From [Clostridium] scindens (GTDB lineage: Bacteria; Bacillota; Clostridia; Lachnospirales; Lachnospiraceae): 64,000 nt of DNA. The DNA lies in NCBI RefSeq assembly GCF_019597925.1, contig NZ_CP080442.1:1282001-1346000 (forward strand), given 5' to 3'. Shown in pieces: positions 32,347 through 41,893 of this stretch. Positions within the stretch are counted from its first letter, which is position 1. Each line of letters begins with the position of its first letter. A program made the position numbers and the translations under genes. Under the pieces are notes generated by a model. It did not search any database. It was not told where the DNA came from and saw nothing but the letters and a program-made list of their open reading frames with translations.

Positions 32347-33402
32347 ATGTTTAGAGACAAGACGAAAAAGGTTTGGATAGGAGAAGTGTGTATAGGCGGA
32401 GGAAGCCCGGTTGCCATCCAGTCTATGACGAATACCAGCACAGAGGATGTGGAGGCGACGGTGGCCCAGATTCTGGAACTGGAACGGGCAGGATGCCAGA
32501 TTATTCGCTGTGCGGTTCCGACGATGGAGGCAGCGCAGGCGCTTGCAAAGATCAAGGAGAAGATTCATATCCCACTGGTGGCGGATATTCATTTTGACTA
32601 TCGCCTGGCAATTGCGGCAATTGAGAATGGCGCAGACAAGATCAGGATCAACCCTGGAAATATCGGGGCCAGAGAACGCGTGCAGGCAGTGGTGGATAAG
32701 GCAAAGGAATACCATGTGCCTATCCGCGTCGGCGTAAACAGCGGCTCTCTTGAGAAGCATCTGGTGGAAAAGTATAAAGGGGTGACGGCGGAAGGCCTGG
32801 TTGAGAGCGCCATGGACAAAGTGCACATGATAGAAGAGATGGGATATGACAATCTGGTGGTAAGCATCAAGTCTTCCGATGTCATGATGTGCGTCAAAGC
32901 CCATGAACTAATTGCAGACAGGTGCCAGTATCCGCTGCATGTAGGAATCACAGAGTCAGGGACCCTGCTGGCAGGCAACATCAAGTCTTCCATAGGCCTG
33001 GGGCTGATACTGAACCAGGGAATCGGAGATACCATCCGGGTATCCTTAACCGGAGCTCCGGTTGAGGAGATCAAGTCCGCCAAACTGATACTGAAGACGC
33101 TGGGTCTTAGAAAAGGCGGCATCGAAGTAGTATCCTGCCCAACTTGCGGCAGGACTAAGATCGACCTGATTGGACTGGCAAATCAGGTCGAGCAGCTGGT
33201 GGCGGATATTCCGCTGGATATCAAAGTAGCGGTAATGGGCTGCGTTGTCAACGGGCCAGGAGAAGCCAAGGAGGCGGATATCGGTATAGCCGGCGGCATA
33301 GGAGAGGGCCTGCTGATCAAAAAGGGACAGGTTGTAAAGAAAGTAAAAGAGGACCAATTGTTAGAAACGTTGAGACAGGAGTTGTTGCACTGGAATGAGT
33401 AA
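32347..33402 (+). CDS. ispG: 4-hydroxy-3-methylbut-2-en-1-yl diphosphate synthase
   Basis: The FeS enzyme that makes HMBPP in the non-mevalonate isoprenoid pathway. The 351-residue protein begins with a TIM-barrel domain (GGGSPVAIQSMTNTSTEDV, VADIHFDYRLA, KIRINPGNIG) and ends with the cluster domain holding SCPTCGRT and AVMGCVVNGPGEA; the short bacterial form has no insert. ATG at 32347 follows GAAAGGAT; an earlier in-frame start would lie in the hairpins. Its end overlaps polC by eight bases. IspG followed by polC is a common clostridial order. Confidence 0.96.
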   Translation: MFRDKTKKVWIGEVCIGGGSPVAIQSMTNTSTEDVEATVAQILELERAGCQIIRCAVPTMEAAQALAKIKEKIHIPLVADIHFDYRLAIAAIENGADKIRINPGNIGARERVQAVVDKAKEYHVPIRVGVNSGSLEKHLVEKYKGVTAEGLVESAMDKVHMIEEMGYDNLVVSIKSSDVMMCVKAHELIADRCQYPLHVGITESGTLLAGNIKSSIGLGLILNQGIGDTIRVSLTGAPVEEIKSAKLILKTLGLRKGGIEVVSCPTCGRTKIDLIGLANQVEQLVADIPLDIKVAVMGCVVNGPGEAKEADIGIAGGIGEGLLIKKGQVVKKVKEDQLLETLRQELLHWNE

Positions 33403-36400
33403 GCCGTTCTTTGAAGTATTCCCAACATTAAAAGTAAATGAAGATATCCGTATGTTGTTTGAGGGCGTGGAGGTAACGAAAGTTGCCACCAATTCCGACC
33501 GGGATTTTATCAAGGTGCATCTCTACAGCCGTCATCTGATCCAGAAAAGGCGTATCTACGAAGTAGAGAAGCTGATGAAGGATCAGCTGTTCGGACGCAG
33601 CCGCATCCAGATCGAAGTGAAGGAAAGGTATGAACTGTCAGAGCAGTATACGCCGGAAAACCTGATGAATGAATATTTTGACAGTCTTCTGCTGGAACTG
33701 AATGAAAAAAGCGTGGTGGAGCGCAGCATGCTCCAAGGCTCAAGGTATCAGTTTGAAGAGGGGAATATTCTTTGCCTGACGCTTACGGACACCATAGTAG
33801 CCCAAGGGAAGAAAGAATCATTGTCCGGCTATCTGGCAGAAGTATTTCAGGAAAGGTTCCAGCGGCCCATTGAAGTACGGGTCGCATACGAGAAGCCCAA
33901 GGATAGCAAGTTAAGATATAATGATGTCAAGCTTAAGCAGGAAGTAGACGCCATACTGGAACACGCGGAAGCGGTTCAGGAGGAGAAGGAACTTAAGAAG
34001 AAGGCCCAGGAAGAAAAGGAAGGCGTTTCTTCAAAGTCCACGAAGAGCCAGAATGGGAATGGCGCGGGCAAGAAGGAAAAGAAGGCGTTTTTCGGGAATG
34101 GCAGAAGAGAAGGATTCTCTTATAAGAAGAATTCCGATGATCCGAACCTGATCTTTGGACGGGACTTTGATGATGAGACGATAGAACTAAAACAGGTAGT
34201 TGGCGAGATGGGCGAGATCACCATCCGCGGCAAGGTCATCAGTTTTGATACCCGGGAGATCCGTAACGAGAAGACGATCATCATGTATGCGGTGACAGAC
34301 TTTACAGATACGATCATGGTCAAGATGTTTGTGCGAAACGAGCAGCTTCCGGATATTCTGGCAGACGTAAAGAAGGGCGCATTCCTTAAGATCAAGGGAG
34401 TCACCACCATTGATAAATTTGACGGCGAGCTTACCATTGGGTCGATCACAGGAATTCGAAAGATTAATGATTTTACGGAGTCCAGGAAGGATACGGCTCC
34501 GGAAAAGCGGGTAGAGCTTCATTGCCATACGAAGATGAGCGATATGGATGGAGTATCGGAAGTAAAGGATCTTGTAAAACGCGCCCATGACTGGGGACAC
34601 AAGGCGATTGCCATCACTGACCACGGAGTAGTCCAGGCATTCCCGGACGCCAACCATTACATAGAGACCCTGGATAAAGACGATCCTTTTAAGGTGATCT
34701 ACGGAGTAGAAGGCTATCTGGTCGATGACCTTACGGATGTGGCCGTGGGCGAAAAGGGGCAGACGCTGGACGATGTCTATGTAGTATTCGATCTGGAGAC
34801 GACGGGCTTTAGCCCGATTAAGGATAAGATTATAGAGATAGGCGCGGTGAAGGTAGAGAACGGGAAGATAACAGAGCGGTTCAGCACATTCGTAAATCCC
34901 AAGATCCCAATCCCGTTTCGCATCACCCAGCTGACCAGCATTACGGATCAGATGGTCATGGATGCGCCGGATATCGAGACGGTGCTCCCGCAATTTCTGG
35001 AATTCATTGGGGATGCGGTCCTGGTAGCGCATAATGCGTCTTTCGACGTGGGATTTATCGAACAGAATTGTAGATACCAGGATATTGTGCCGAATTTTAC
35101 TTCTGTGGATACGGTGGCCATGGCCAGAATCCTTCTTCCTACCTTGTCGAAGTTTAAACTCAATGTAGTAGCCAACGCACTCCATATATCCCTGGAGAAC
35201 CATCACCGGGCAGTGGACGACGCAGGCGCTACCGCGGAGATCTTCGTGAAGTTCGTGGAGATGCTGAAGGAACGCAATATCAATGATCTGGCGAAGTTAA
35301 ACCGGTTTGGCAGCAATAATGCGGATGCGATCAAGAAGCTTCCCACATACCATGTGATCATACTGGCTTTGAATGAGGTGGGCCGGGTGAATCTATATAC
35401 CCTGATATCCAAGTCCCATCTGGATTACTATGCCAGGCGGCCCAGAATCCCCAAAAGCGAGCTGTCCAAATACAGGGAAGGCCTGATGGTAGGCAGCGCC
35501 TGCGAGGCGGGGGAACTGTATCAGGCTATTCTGAATGAGAAGTCGGAAGAACGGATCGCGAGGATCGTCAATTTCTACGATTATCTGGAGATACAGCCAT
35601 TGGGAAACAACCGGTTCATGATTGCCAGCGACCGTATTGAGAATGTACAGAGTGAAGAAGATCTTAAGAAGATCAACAAGAAGATCGTGGATCTGGGAGA
35701 CCGATTCAACAAGCCGGTTGTTGGCACCTGCGATGTGCATTTTATGGATCCGGAAGATGAAGTCTACCGGCGTATCATCATGGCAGGAAAAGGATTCGGA
35801 GATGCGGATGAGCAGGCGCCTCTTTATCTGCGCACCACCGACGAGATGTTAGAAGAGTTTGAATATCTGGGTTCGGCAAAAGCAAAGGAGATCGTGATAG
35901 ACAATCCCTGCAAGATTGCGGATATGGCAGAAAAGATTACGCCGGTCAGGCCGGACAAGTGCCCGCCTGTCATTCCTGATTCCGATAAGACGCTGAGGGA
36001 GATCTGCTACAATAAGGCTCACTCCATGTATGGGGAAGAACTGCCGCCGATTGTAACGGAGCGTCTGGAGAGGGAACTGAATTCCATCATCTCCAACGGC
36101 TTCGCGGTGATGTACATTATAGCGCAGAAACTGGTGTGGAAGTCCAATGAGGATGGCTATCTGGTTGGATCCCGTGGCTCCGTAGGCTCTTCCTTCGTGG
36201 CGACGATGGCGGGAATTACCGAGGTAAATCCCCTGAGCCCTCATTACTACTGCAAGCATTGCCATTACAGCGACTTCGAGTCTGAAGAAGTGCGGGCATT
36301 TGCCGGCGGCTGCGGATGGGATATGCCGGATAAGAACTGCCCGGTCTGCGGGGAGAAGCTGGTTAAGGACGGATTCGATATTCCGTTCGAGACGTTCCTT

Positions 36401-37894
36401 GGATTCAAGGGGAACAAGGAGCCGGATATTGACCTTAACTTCTCTGGCGACTATCAAAGTAACGCCCACAAGTATACGGAGGTCATCTTCGGCGCTGGCC
36501 AGACCTACCGTGCGGGCACGGTAGGAACCTTGGCAGATAAGACGGCGTTCGGCTATGTGAAGAATTACTATGAGGAGCGGGGACAGCGGAAGAGAAACTG
36601 CGAGATTGACCGGATTGTCCAGGGGTGTACTGGAATCCGAAGGAGTACCGGACAGCATCCGGGAGGCATCATCGTGCTTCCTCTGGGGGAAGAGATTAAT
36701 TCATTTACCCCAGTACAGCATCCGGCCAATGATATGACGACAGACATCGTCACCACGCACTTTGACTACCATTCCATTGACCACAACCTGCTGAAGCTTG
36801 ACATCCTGGGCCATGATGATCCGACCATGATCAAGACGCTGGAAGAGTACATTAGTTCTCCAGCGCTGGAAAATGAATACAATGAGACGGACAACCGATT
36901 CGTGGCAACCAAGATTCCCCTGGACGACAAGGGGGTAATGTCCTTGTTTCACGATACGTCAGCCCTGGGAATCAAGCCGGACGATATTGGCGGCTGCCCG
37001 GTGGGATGCCTGGGCATCCCGGAATTCGGAACAGACTTTGTCGTACAGATGGTGGTTGACACCCAGCCAAAGACTTTGTCTGACTTGATCCGTATCTCCG
37101 GCCTGTCCCATGGAACGGACGTGTGGCTTAACAACGCCCAGGAATTGATCAAGAGCGGAAAGGCTACCATATCAACGGCAATCTGTACCCGTGACGATAT
37201 CATGACCTACCTGATCAATAAAGGGATGGACAGTGAATTATCCTTTACCATTATGGAAAAAGTAAGAAAAGGCAAAGGGCTTACAGACGACTTCGAGAAA
37301 TCCATGAAGGAGGCAGGAGTCCCTGACTGGTATATCTGGTCCTGCAAGCAGATCAAATATATGTTCCCGAAAGCCCATGCGGCGGCCTACGTTATGATGG
37401 CGTACCGGATCGCTTACTGCAAGATCAATTATCCGCTGGCTTATTATGGGGCGTATTTTGGAATCCGCGCGGATGCATTCTCCTATGAGATCATGTGCCG
37501 GGGCAAGGATGTGCTGCAGCATTATATCGATGAATATAACAGCCGGTCCGCGACTCTGAGCAAGAAAGAACAGGACACGATGAAGGATATGAAGATTGTT
37601 CAGGAGATGTATGCCAGAGGGTATGAATTTATGCCCATGGACATCTACAAGGCTCAGGCGACCAAGTTCCTGATCATTGACGGGAAACTGATGCCGCCCC
37701 TTTCAAGCATTGACGGAATGGGAGAGAAGGCGGCAGAAGCGGTGGCGGAAGCATCCAAGGACGGGCCATATCTGTCAAGGGACGACTTCCGGCAGCGTAC
37801 CAAAGCCAGCAAGTCGGTCATCGACTATATGGTGGAACTGGGCATACTGTCCGACCTGCCGGAATCCAATCAGCTGTCGCTGTTTGACTTCTAG
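33395..37894 (+). CDS. polC: DNA polymerase III alpha subunit, PolC type
   Basis: The 1499-residue replicative polymerase of Firmicutes. In order: a divergent N-terminal domain, a charged Lys/Glu-rich linker at about 190-245, an OB fold, the PHP domain beginning ELHCHTKMSDMDG near residue 372, a DEDD proofreading exonuclease with DLETTGFSP near 464, a second part of PHP, a zinc site (CKHCHYSD ... CPVCGEKL) near 952, the catalytic PDIDLNFSGDYQ near 1009, and fingers and helix-hairpin-helix domains to the end. Full length and intact. It overlaps ispG, so the two are co-transcribed. Confidence 0.98.
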   Translation: MSKPFFEVFPTLKVNEDIRMLFEGVEVTKVATNSDRDFIKVHLYSRHLIQKRRIYEVEKLMKDQLFGRSRIQIEVKERYELSEQYTPENLMNEYFDSLLLELNEKSVVERSMLQGSRYQFEEGNILCLTLTDTIVAQGKKESLSGYLAEVFQERFQRPIEVRVAYEKPKDSKLRYNDVKLKQEVDAILEHAEAVQEEKELKKKAQEEKEGVSSKSTKSQNGNGAGKKEKKAFFGNGRREGFSYKKNSDDPNLIFGRDFDDETIELKQVVGEMGEITIRGKVISFDTREIRNEKTIIMYAVTDFTDTIMVKMFVRNEQLPDILADVKKGAFLKIKGVTTIDKFDGELTIGSITGIRKINDFTESRKDTAPEKRVELHCHTKMSDMDGVSEVKDLVKRAHDWGHKAIAITDHGVVQAFPDANHYIETLDKDDPFKVIYGVEGYLVDDLTDVAVGEKGQTLDDVYVVFDLETTGFSPIKDKIIEIGAVKVENGKITERFSTFVNPKIPIPFRITQLTSITDQMVMDAPDIETVLPQFLEFIGDAVLVAHNASFDVGFIEQNCRYQDIVPNFTSVDTVAMARILLPTLSKFKLNVVANALHISLENHHRAVDDAGATAEIFVKFVEMLKERNINDLAKLNRFGSNNADAIKKLPTYHVIILALNEVGRVNLYTLISKSHLDYYARRPRIPKSELSKYREGLMVGSACEAGELYQAILNEKSEERIARIVNFYDYLEIQPLGNNRFMIASDRIENVQSEEDLKKINKKIVDLGDRFNKPVVGTCDVHFMDPEDEVYRRIIMAGKGFGDADEQAPLYLRTTDEMLEEFEYLGSAKAKEIVIDNPCKIADMAEKITPVRPDKCPPVIPDSDKTLREICYNKAHSMYGEELPPIVTERLERELNSIISNGFAVMYIIAQKLVWKSNEDGYLVGSRGSVGSSFVATMAGITEVNPLSPHYYCKHCHYSDFESEEVRAFAGGCGWDMPDKNCPVCGEKLVKDGFDIPFETFLGFKGNKEPDIDLNFSGDYQSNAHKYTEVIFGAGQTYRAGTVGTLADKTAFGYVKNYYEERGQRKRNCEIDRIVQGCTGIRRSTGQHPGGIIVLPLGEEINSFTPVQHPANDMTTDIVTTHFDYHSIDHNLLKLDILGHDDPTMIKTLEEYISSPALENEYNETDNRFVATKIPLDDKGVMSLFHDTSALGIKPDDIGGCPVGCLGIPEFGTDFVVQMVVDTQPKTLSDLIRISGLSHGTDVWLNNAQELIKSGKATISTAICTRDDIMTYLINKGMDSELSFTIMEKVRKGKGLTDDFEKSMKEAGVPDWYIWSCKQIKYMFPKAHAAAYVMMAYRIAYCKINYPLAYYGAYFGIRADAFSYEIMCRGKDVLQHYIDEYNSRSATLSKKEQDTMKDMKIVQEMYARGYEFMPMDIYKAQATKFLIIDGKLMPPLSSIDGMGEKAAEAVAEASKDGPYLSRDDFRQRTKASKSVIDYMVELGILSDLPESNQLSLFDF

Positions 37895-37962
37895 CGTGCC
37901 GGAACTGGAAGTGCCTGTGACGGCATGATGGAAGAAAAAATAAGAAATGAGAGGAAAACCAG

Positions 37963-38829
37963 ATGTGGCTACTATATGCTGTTGGGTCTTCGTTTTTTGC
38001 AGGGATTACTGCGATCCTTGTGAAAATCGGAGTGGAAGATACAGACTCCCACCTGCTGACTGCGCTTAGGACGATCGTAGTATTAATATTTTCCTGGATC
38101 ATGGTATTTGTCGTTGGATCCCAGGGAACCATTTCAGAAGTATCGCCAAAGACGCTGCTATTCTTGTGCGCGTCCGGAATTACCACCGGGGCATCCTGGA
38201 TCTGCTATTTCCACGCATTGCAGATCGGAGATGTCAATAAGGTGGTGCCCATCGACAAGTCCAGCGTAGTTCTGACGATTCTTCTGGGCGTCCTGTTCCT
38301 GGGAGAGCCGATGAGCGTGTCAAAGGGAATCTGCGTTATATTGATCGCCGCAGGGACCTACCTGATGATCGAGAAGAAGCAGGGGACGGAAGAAGGAAAG
38401 AAAAAGAGCAAAAGCGCCATTCTATATGCCCTGCTGTCGGCTGTCTTTGCGTCGCTAACAGCGCTGCTTAGCAAAATTGGCATTGTCGGGATCGAATCCA
38501 ATCTTGGCACGGCCATCCGTACCATTATCGTTCTGATCATGGCGTGGCTGATCGTGCTGGCGGGAGGAAAGCAGAAGCAGATCCGGGATGTGAGCAGGAA
38601 AAGCTGGACCTTTATCATCCTATCCGGAATCGCTACCGGCCTGTCGTGGCTGTGCTATTACCGGGCGCTGCAGGATGGGCCGATCAGCGTAGTGCTGCCG
38701 ATTGACAAGTTAAGCATCCTGATATCCATCGCTTTTGCATATATTATATTTAAGGAACGGCTTACGAGGAGATCAGGCCTGGGACTTGCCATGATCGTAG
38801 CCGGGACGCTGGGGATGGTGGTGCTATGA
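37963..38829 (+). CDS. EamA/DMT-family transporter
   Basis: A 288-residue membrane protein of about ten helices with two clear EamA repeats: SSFFAGITAILVKIGVEDTD in the first half and SAVFASLTALLSKIGIVGIE in the second. The short VLPIDKLSI/VVPIDKSSV motifs recur in both repeats, marking an internal duplication. Substrate unknown. It overlaps a second EamA gene by four bases, so the two may form a heteromer or act separately. Confidence 0.9.
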   Translation: MWLLYAVGSSFFAGITAILVKIGVEDTDSHLLTALRTIVVLIFSWIMVFVVGSQGTISEVSPKTLLFLCASGITTGASWICYFHALQIGDVNKVVPIDKSSVVLTILLGVLFLGEPMSVSKGICVILIAAGTYLMIEKKQGTEEGKKKSKSAILYALLSAVFASLTALLSKIGIVGIESNLGTAIRTIIVLIMAWLIVLAGGKQKQIRDVSRKSWTFIILSGIATGLSWLCYYRALQDGPISVVLPIDKLSILISIAFAYIIFKERLTRRSGLGLAMIVAGTLGMVVL

Positions 38830-39689
38830 GTGGCAGCAGGCGTTATAAAGGAATCTTGTACATTGTCCTGTCCGCGTTCTGCTTCGCGCTTATGAACCTA
38901 TTCGTTCGGCTGGCAGGCGATTTGCCTTCGATCCAGAAAAGTTTCTTCCGTAACTTTGTTGCGGCAATCTTCGCATGCGTGATCCTTTTAAAAGATGGCG
39001 TGCCGTTTCGGTGCAGGAAGGAGAATCTAAAGTTTATGCTTCTGCGTTCCGTCTTTGGGACGCTTGGAATTCTTTGCAATTTCTATGCAGTGGATCATTT
39101 GGTGCTTGCAGATGCGTCCATGCTAAATAAGATGTCTCCTTTTTTTGCAGTGCTATTTAGTTTCCTGATTTTAAATGAGAAGGTGAAGGTTCCCCAGGCA
39201 TTGATGGTGGCAGGCGCATTTGCAGGAAGCATGTTCGTTGTAAAGCCGACGCTTACGAATATGGATCTTGTCCCATCCATGATCGGGCTTCTCGGCGGAA
39301 TTGGCGCGGGCGCGGCTTATACGATGGTCAGAAAACTGGGAGAGAATGGGGAAAAAGGCCCATTTATCGTGTTCTTCTTCTCGACATTCTCATGCTTATT
39401 CACCTTGCCTTGGCTGATCTTTGACTATCATCCTATGTCCCTGTCCCAGACCGCTATCCTCCTAATGGCTGGCATTGCGGCGGCGGGAGGGCAGTTCGCC
39501 ATAACCGCGGCCTATTGCCACGCGCCGGCAAGGGAGATATCTGTCTATGATTATTCGCAGATTATCTTCTCGGCTGGATTGGGATTTGTCATATTCGGAC
39601 AGGTTCCGGATGCCTTTAGCTGGCTTGGCTATGGAATTATATGTACGATGGCAGTACTGATGTTTTTATATAACAGAAGAAACCAATAG
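38826..39689 (+). CDS. EamA/DMT-family transporter
   Basis: A 287-residue DMT protein of about ten helices. LSAFCFALMNLFVRLAGDLP and the LNKMSPFFAVLFSFLILNEK and PAREISVYDYSQIIFSAGLG stretches are typical of the RhaT/EamA drug and metabolite group. It is coupled to the upstream EamA gene by an ATGA overlap. An inverted repeat follows its stop and continues into the next gene's ribosome site. Substrate is not known. Confidence 0.9.
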   Translation: MSGSRRYKGILYIVLSAFCFALMNLFVRLAGDLPSIQKSFFRNFVAAIFACVILLKDGVPFRCRKENLKFMLLRSVFGTLGILCNFYAVDHLVLADASMLNKMSPFFAVLFSFLILNEKVKVPQALMVAGAFAGSMFVVKPTLTNMDLVPSMIGLLGGIGAGAAYTMVRKLGENGEKGPFIVFFFSTFSCLFTLPWLIFDYHPMSLSQTAILLMAGIAAAGGQFAITAAYCHAPAREISVYDYSQIIFSAGLGFVIFGQVPDAFSWLGYGIICTMAVLMFLYNRRNQ

Positions 39690-39736
39690 CCTCTTTTCTG
39701 TATACACTATAAGTGAGAACAGAAATAGAGGCTATT
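39685..39736 (+). promoter_or_regulatory. Inverted repeat that covers the next gene's ribosome site
   Basis: AATAGCCTC (39685-39693) pairs with GAGGCTATT (39728-39736), and TTTTCTGT with ACAGAAAT inside it, giving a stem of about 17 pairs. The GAGG of the downstream ribosome site is in the 3' arm. It could end the EamA transcript or hold back translation of the next gene. Confidence 0.55.
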
Positions 39737-39739
39737 ATT

Positions 39740-40201
39740 ATGAGATTAAGATGCTGCAATAAGAATCAGGAATGCATCGACTTTTTTGCACAATATGGAA
39801 CAAGTTCCAATCCGACAAGTGGAAGCTTTATCCCACTTAACGCCATATTCCGCAGGGGGGACGAGATTCATCTGGAAGAGGAGACGCAGATCGTACTGGC
39901 GCCTGGATATCTCTACCTGATTGATTATGTATTCCTCGCAACGCCGGAGGCAGATGGCTTTATGGAGATCATACCATATATCAATGGAACGCCAAGGCTT
40001 CTCTATTCCTTCTTCGCGCCAACGGGGGCGGAGAGGAATACGTCCGCTTCCGCAGGATTTACGACGAATGAGGCGGCCACAAGCGAGGCACGGCTATCCT
40101 TCCGCCTGGATTATCCAGTTACGACAAGGAATATTGATATATCAGGGACAGTTTCTGTCACGCCGCTGATGAAGATTGGCGATGAGCGAGGCACGTTTTA
40201 G
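39740..40201 (+). CDS. Jelly-roll-like protein, possibly BclA C-terminal-like
   Basis: A 153-residue protein that I cannot assign firmly. After a short N-terminus with CCNKNQECID it is almost all beta strands, with alternating hydrophobic runs (APGYLYLIDYVFLATPE, EIIPYINGTPRLLYSFF, NIDISGTVSVTPLMKI) like the TNF/C1q-type domain at the end of collagen-like exosporium proteins. There is no collagen repeat and no signal peptide. ATG at 39740 is preferred over an upstream GTG. The last 60 bases overlap the end of a convergent transporter gene. Confidence 0.6.
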   Translation: MRLRCCNKNQECIDFFAQYGTSSNPTSGSFIPLNAIFRRGDEIHLEEETQIVLAPGYLYLIDYVFLATPEADGFMEIIPYINGTPRLLYSFFAPTGAERNTSASAGFTTNEAATSEARLSFRLDYPVTTRNIDISGTVSVTPLMKIGDERGTF

Positions 40202-41089
40202 GCAAGGACGAAGTGACGGATGATGCAAAAGTCCGCGGGATATAATCAGAGCCGCCAGAATCAGAATGCATCCAAGAATAATCTTCATCGTTACCGTCTC
40301 TTTGAAAATAAGCACAGAAAAGAGAAAGCCGAAGACAGACTCCAGTGACAGAATCAATGCTGTGTGGCTGTCTTTGGCATACTTCTGGGCAGCATTCTGC
40401 AGGCAGATGGCAAGGGCGGTATTAATAAAGACAAGATATGTTACGCCGTAGAGAGAGCCCCGGTCCGTGCATACGATCTTTGTGCCAGAGAAGATGACGC
40501 AGATTATGGATAGAAGCCCGGAAAAGGAGAACTGATAAAAGGTCAGGGCAATCGGATCCAAGGGCTTGGCATATCTGCCGGTTAAGACAATCTGAATAGA
40601 AAACACCAGGGCAAATAAAAGCGTGACAGGATCGCCCATCTGAATGCCAAGATCTCCGTTCAGGCTGATAAGCGCGATACCGAGGATAGCGATAAATGCA
40701 GCCAGGCCATCCTTTTTCAGTGGCCTGGCTTTTGTGATGGCCCATGCCGCAAGCGGCGTAAAGATGACATAGGTGGCTGCAAGAAATGACTGCTTGGCAG
40801 GAGTCGTGTACTGAAGGCCAAACAGCTGGATCAGAAGACCCAGAAATTGGAGGACGCCAAGCAAAAGGCCATATTTTATGATTCCTCTTTCAGCCAGGCG
40901 GATCCTCCTGTTAAATATCAGGCCCATGATGATCGCTGCTCCACAGAAGCGGTACATAAGAATTGCAAGAGGGCCAAGCCCCTTTAGCGCGTATTTTCCG
41001 GCAACAAATCCGCCTCCCCAGATTGCGGCAACGATAAAAAGCGTCATATCAGCAAGTAAGAGCGTCGTTTTATTTGATAGAGTCTTCAT
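40142..41089 (-). CDS. EamA/DMT-family transporter, divergent from an XRE-cupin regulator
   Basis: A 315-residue DMT transporter: AAIWGGGFVAGKYALKGLGP, YGLLLGVLQFLGLLIQLFGL and the second repeat FTPLAAWAITKARPLKKDG are family motifs. It ends with a basic tail (PSLRPCLKRASLIANLHQRR) that lies over the end of the convergent gene, so the tail may be a late extension. ATG at 41089 follows AAAGGAGGAATATT. The divergent XRE-cupin gene is its likely regulator, a common pairing for this family. Confidence 0.88.
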   Translation of the reverse strand: MKTLSNKTTLLLADMTLFIVAAIWGGGFVAGKYALKGLGPLAILMYRFCGAAIIMGLIFNRRIRLAERGIIKYGLLLGVLQFLGLLIQLFGLQYTTPAKQSFLAATYVIFTPLAAWAITKARPLKKDGLAAFIAILGIALISLNGDLGIQMGDPVTLLFALVFSIQIVLTGRYAKPLDPIALTFYQFSFSGLLSIICVIFSGTKIVCTDRGSLYGVTYLVFINTALAICLQNAAQKYAKDSHTALILSLESVFGFLFSVLIFKETVTMKIILGCILILAALIISRGLLHHPSLRPCLKRASLIANLHQRRDRNCP

Positions 41090-41241
41090 AGAATATTCCT
41101 CCTTTGGAAATTGAGTTGAATATATCATAAACAAATGCTAAAATCAATATAACTAATGAATTTAAATATATCTAAATAGTGTTTGCTTTTTCTATGAATA
41201 TTGATAGGAAAATCGAAGATGACGAAAAAGGAGAACAGCAG

Positions 41242-41796
41242 ATGGAAAAAACTTATCAAATTGGCTCCAGGCTGTCAGGCTACCGGAAGGCGCATGGGCT
41301 GACAATAAAGGAATTGGCTGTAAAAACGGGGCTTAGCACTGCGCTTTTAAGCGAACTTGAGCGCGGGATTGGGAACCCCACGCTCTCGGTACTGGAGAAT
41401 CTGGCTGGTACGATGGGGATATCGGTATCCGCGCTGCTGGAGCAGGAAGTTAAGAATGCGTCCCTGGTAAGAAGAAGGTGCGAGCGGAGCCAGACAGGAG
41501 GACCAGACGCAAGATGTCTCTATGATGTTCTGGCAGTCAGTCCGGTAAAGTCCAGGATGGAACTGCTTCTTCTGGAACTTGAGCCGGGGATGTACTCCAA
41601 TGATCGGCTTAGCGTACATCCTTATTGGGAGGAGATCGCTTATGTAGTCTCCGGTACGGTAGAGATCTTATTCGAAGAAGAGGAGATTGAGCTTAAGGAA
41701 GGAGATACCATCCGTATACTTCCCGGGAGAGGCCATCGTTTGATGAATCAGACAGATGAAAGGGCGATGGTACTATTCGCACAGGAAAGCCGGTAG
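41242..41796 (+). CDS. XRE-cupin transcription regulator
   Basis: A 184-residue regulator: an N-terminal HTH (GSRLSGYRKAHGLTIKELAV, TGLSTALLSELERGIGNPTL) followed by a C-terminal cupin barrel (ELEPGMYSNDRLSVHPYWEE, VVSGTVEILFEEEEIELKEG, GRGHRLMNQ). This class senses amino acids, polyamines or similar ligands and controls adjacent transporters. ATG at 41242 follows AAAAAGGAGAAC. It is divergent from an EamA gene, which it probably controls. Confidence 0.92.
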   Translation: MEKTYQIGSRLSGYRKAHGLTIKELAVKTGLSTALLSELERGIGNPTLSVLENLAGTMGISVSALLEQEVKNASLVRRRCERSQTGGPDARCLYDVLAVSPVKSRMELLLLELEPGMYSNDRLSVHPYWEEIAYVVSGTVEILFEEEEIELKEGDTIRILPGRGHRLMNQTDERAMVLFAQESR

Positions 41797-41825
41797 AATT
41801 CATTTGCTAATATGAGCGGAAGTAC

Positions 41826-41853
41826 TTGACACTTAACTATCTTGTGATACAAT
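41826..41853 (+). promoter_or_regulatory. padR operon promoter with dyad
   Basis: TTGACA (41826-41831) and TACAAT (41848-41853), 16 bases apart, with TGA before the -10. The arms TAACTAT (41834-41840) and ATAGTTA (41854-41860) surround the -10, a good place for a PadR operator and autorepression. Confidence 0.75.
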
Positions 41854-41893
41854 ATAGTTAGGAACATTGCAATGCAAGGTAGTGAAAGGCGGG

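Noticed and set aside
34187..35206. Long minus-strand open frame opposite polC
   Set aside because: Antisense shadow of the PHP and exonuclease domains, with no recognisable protein.
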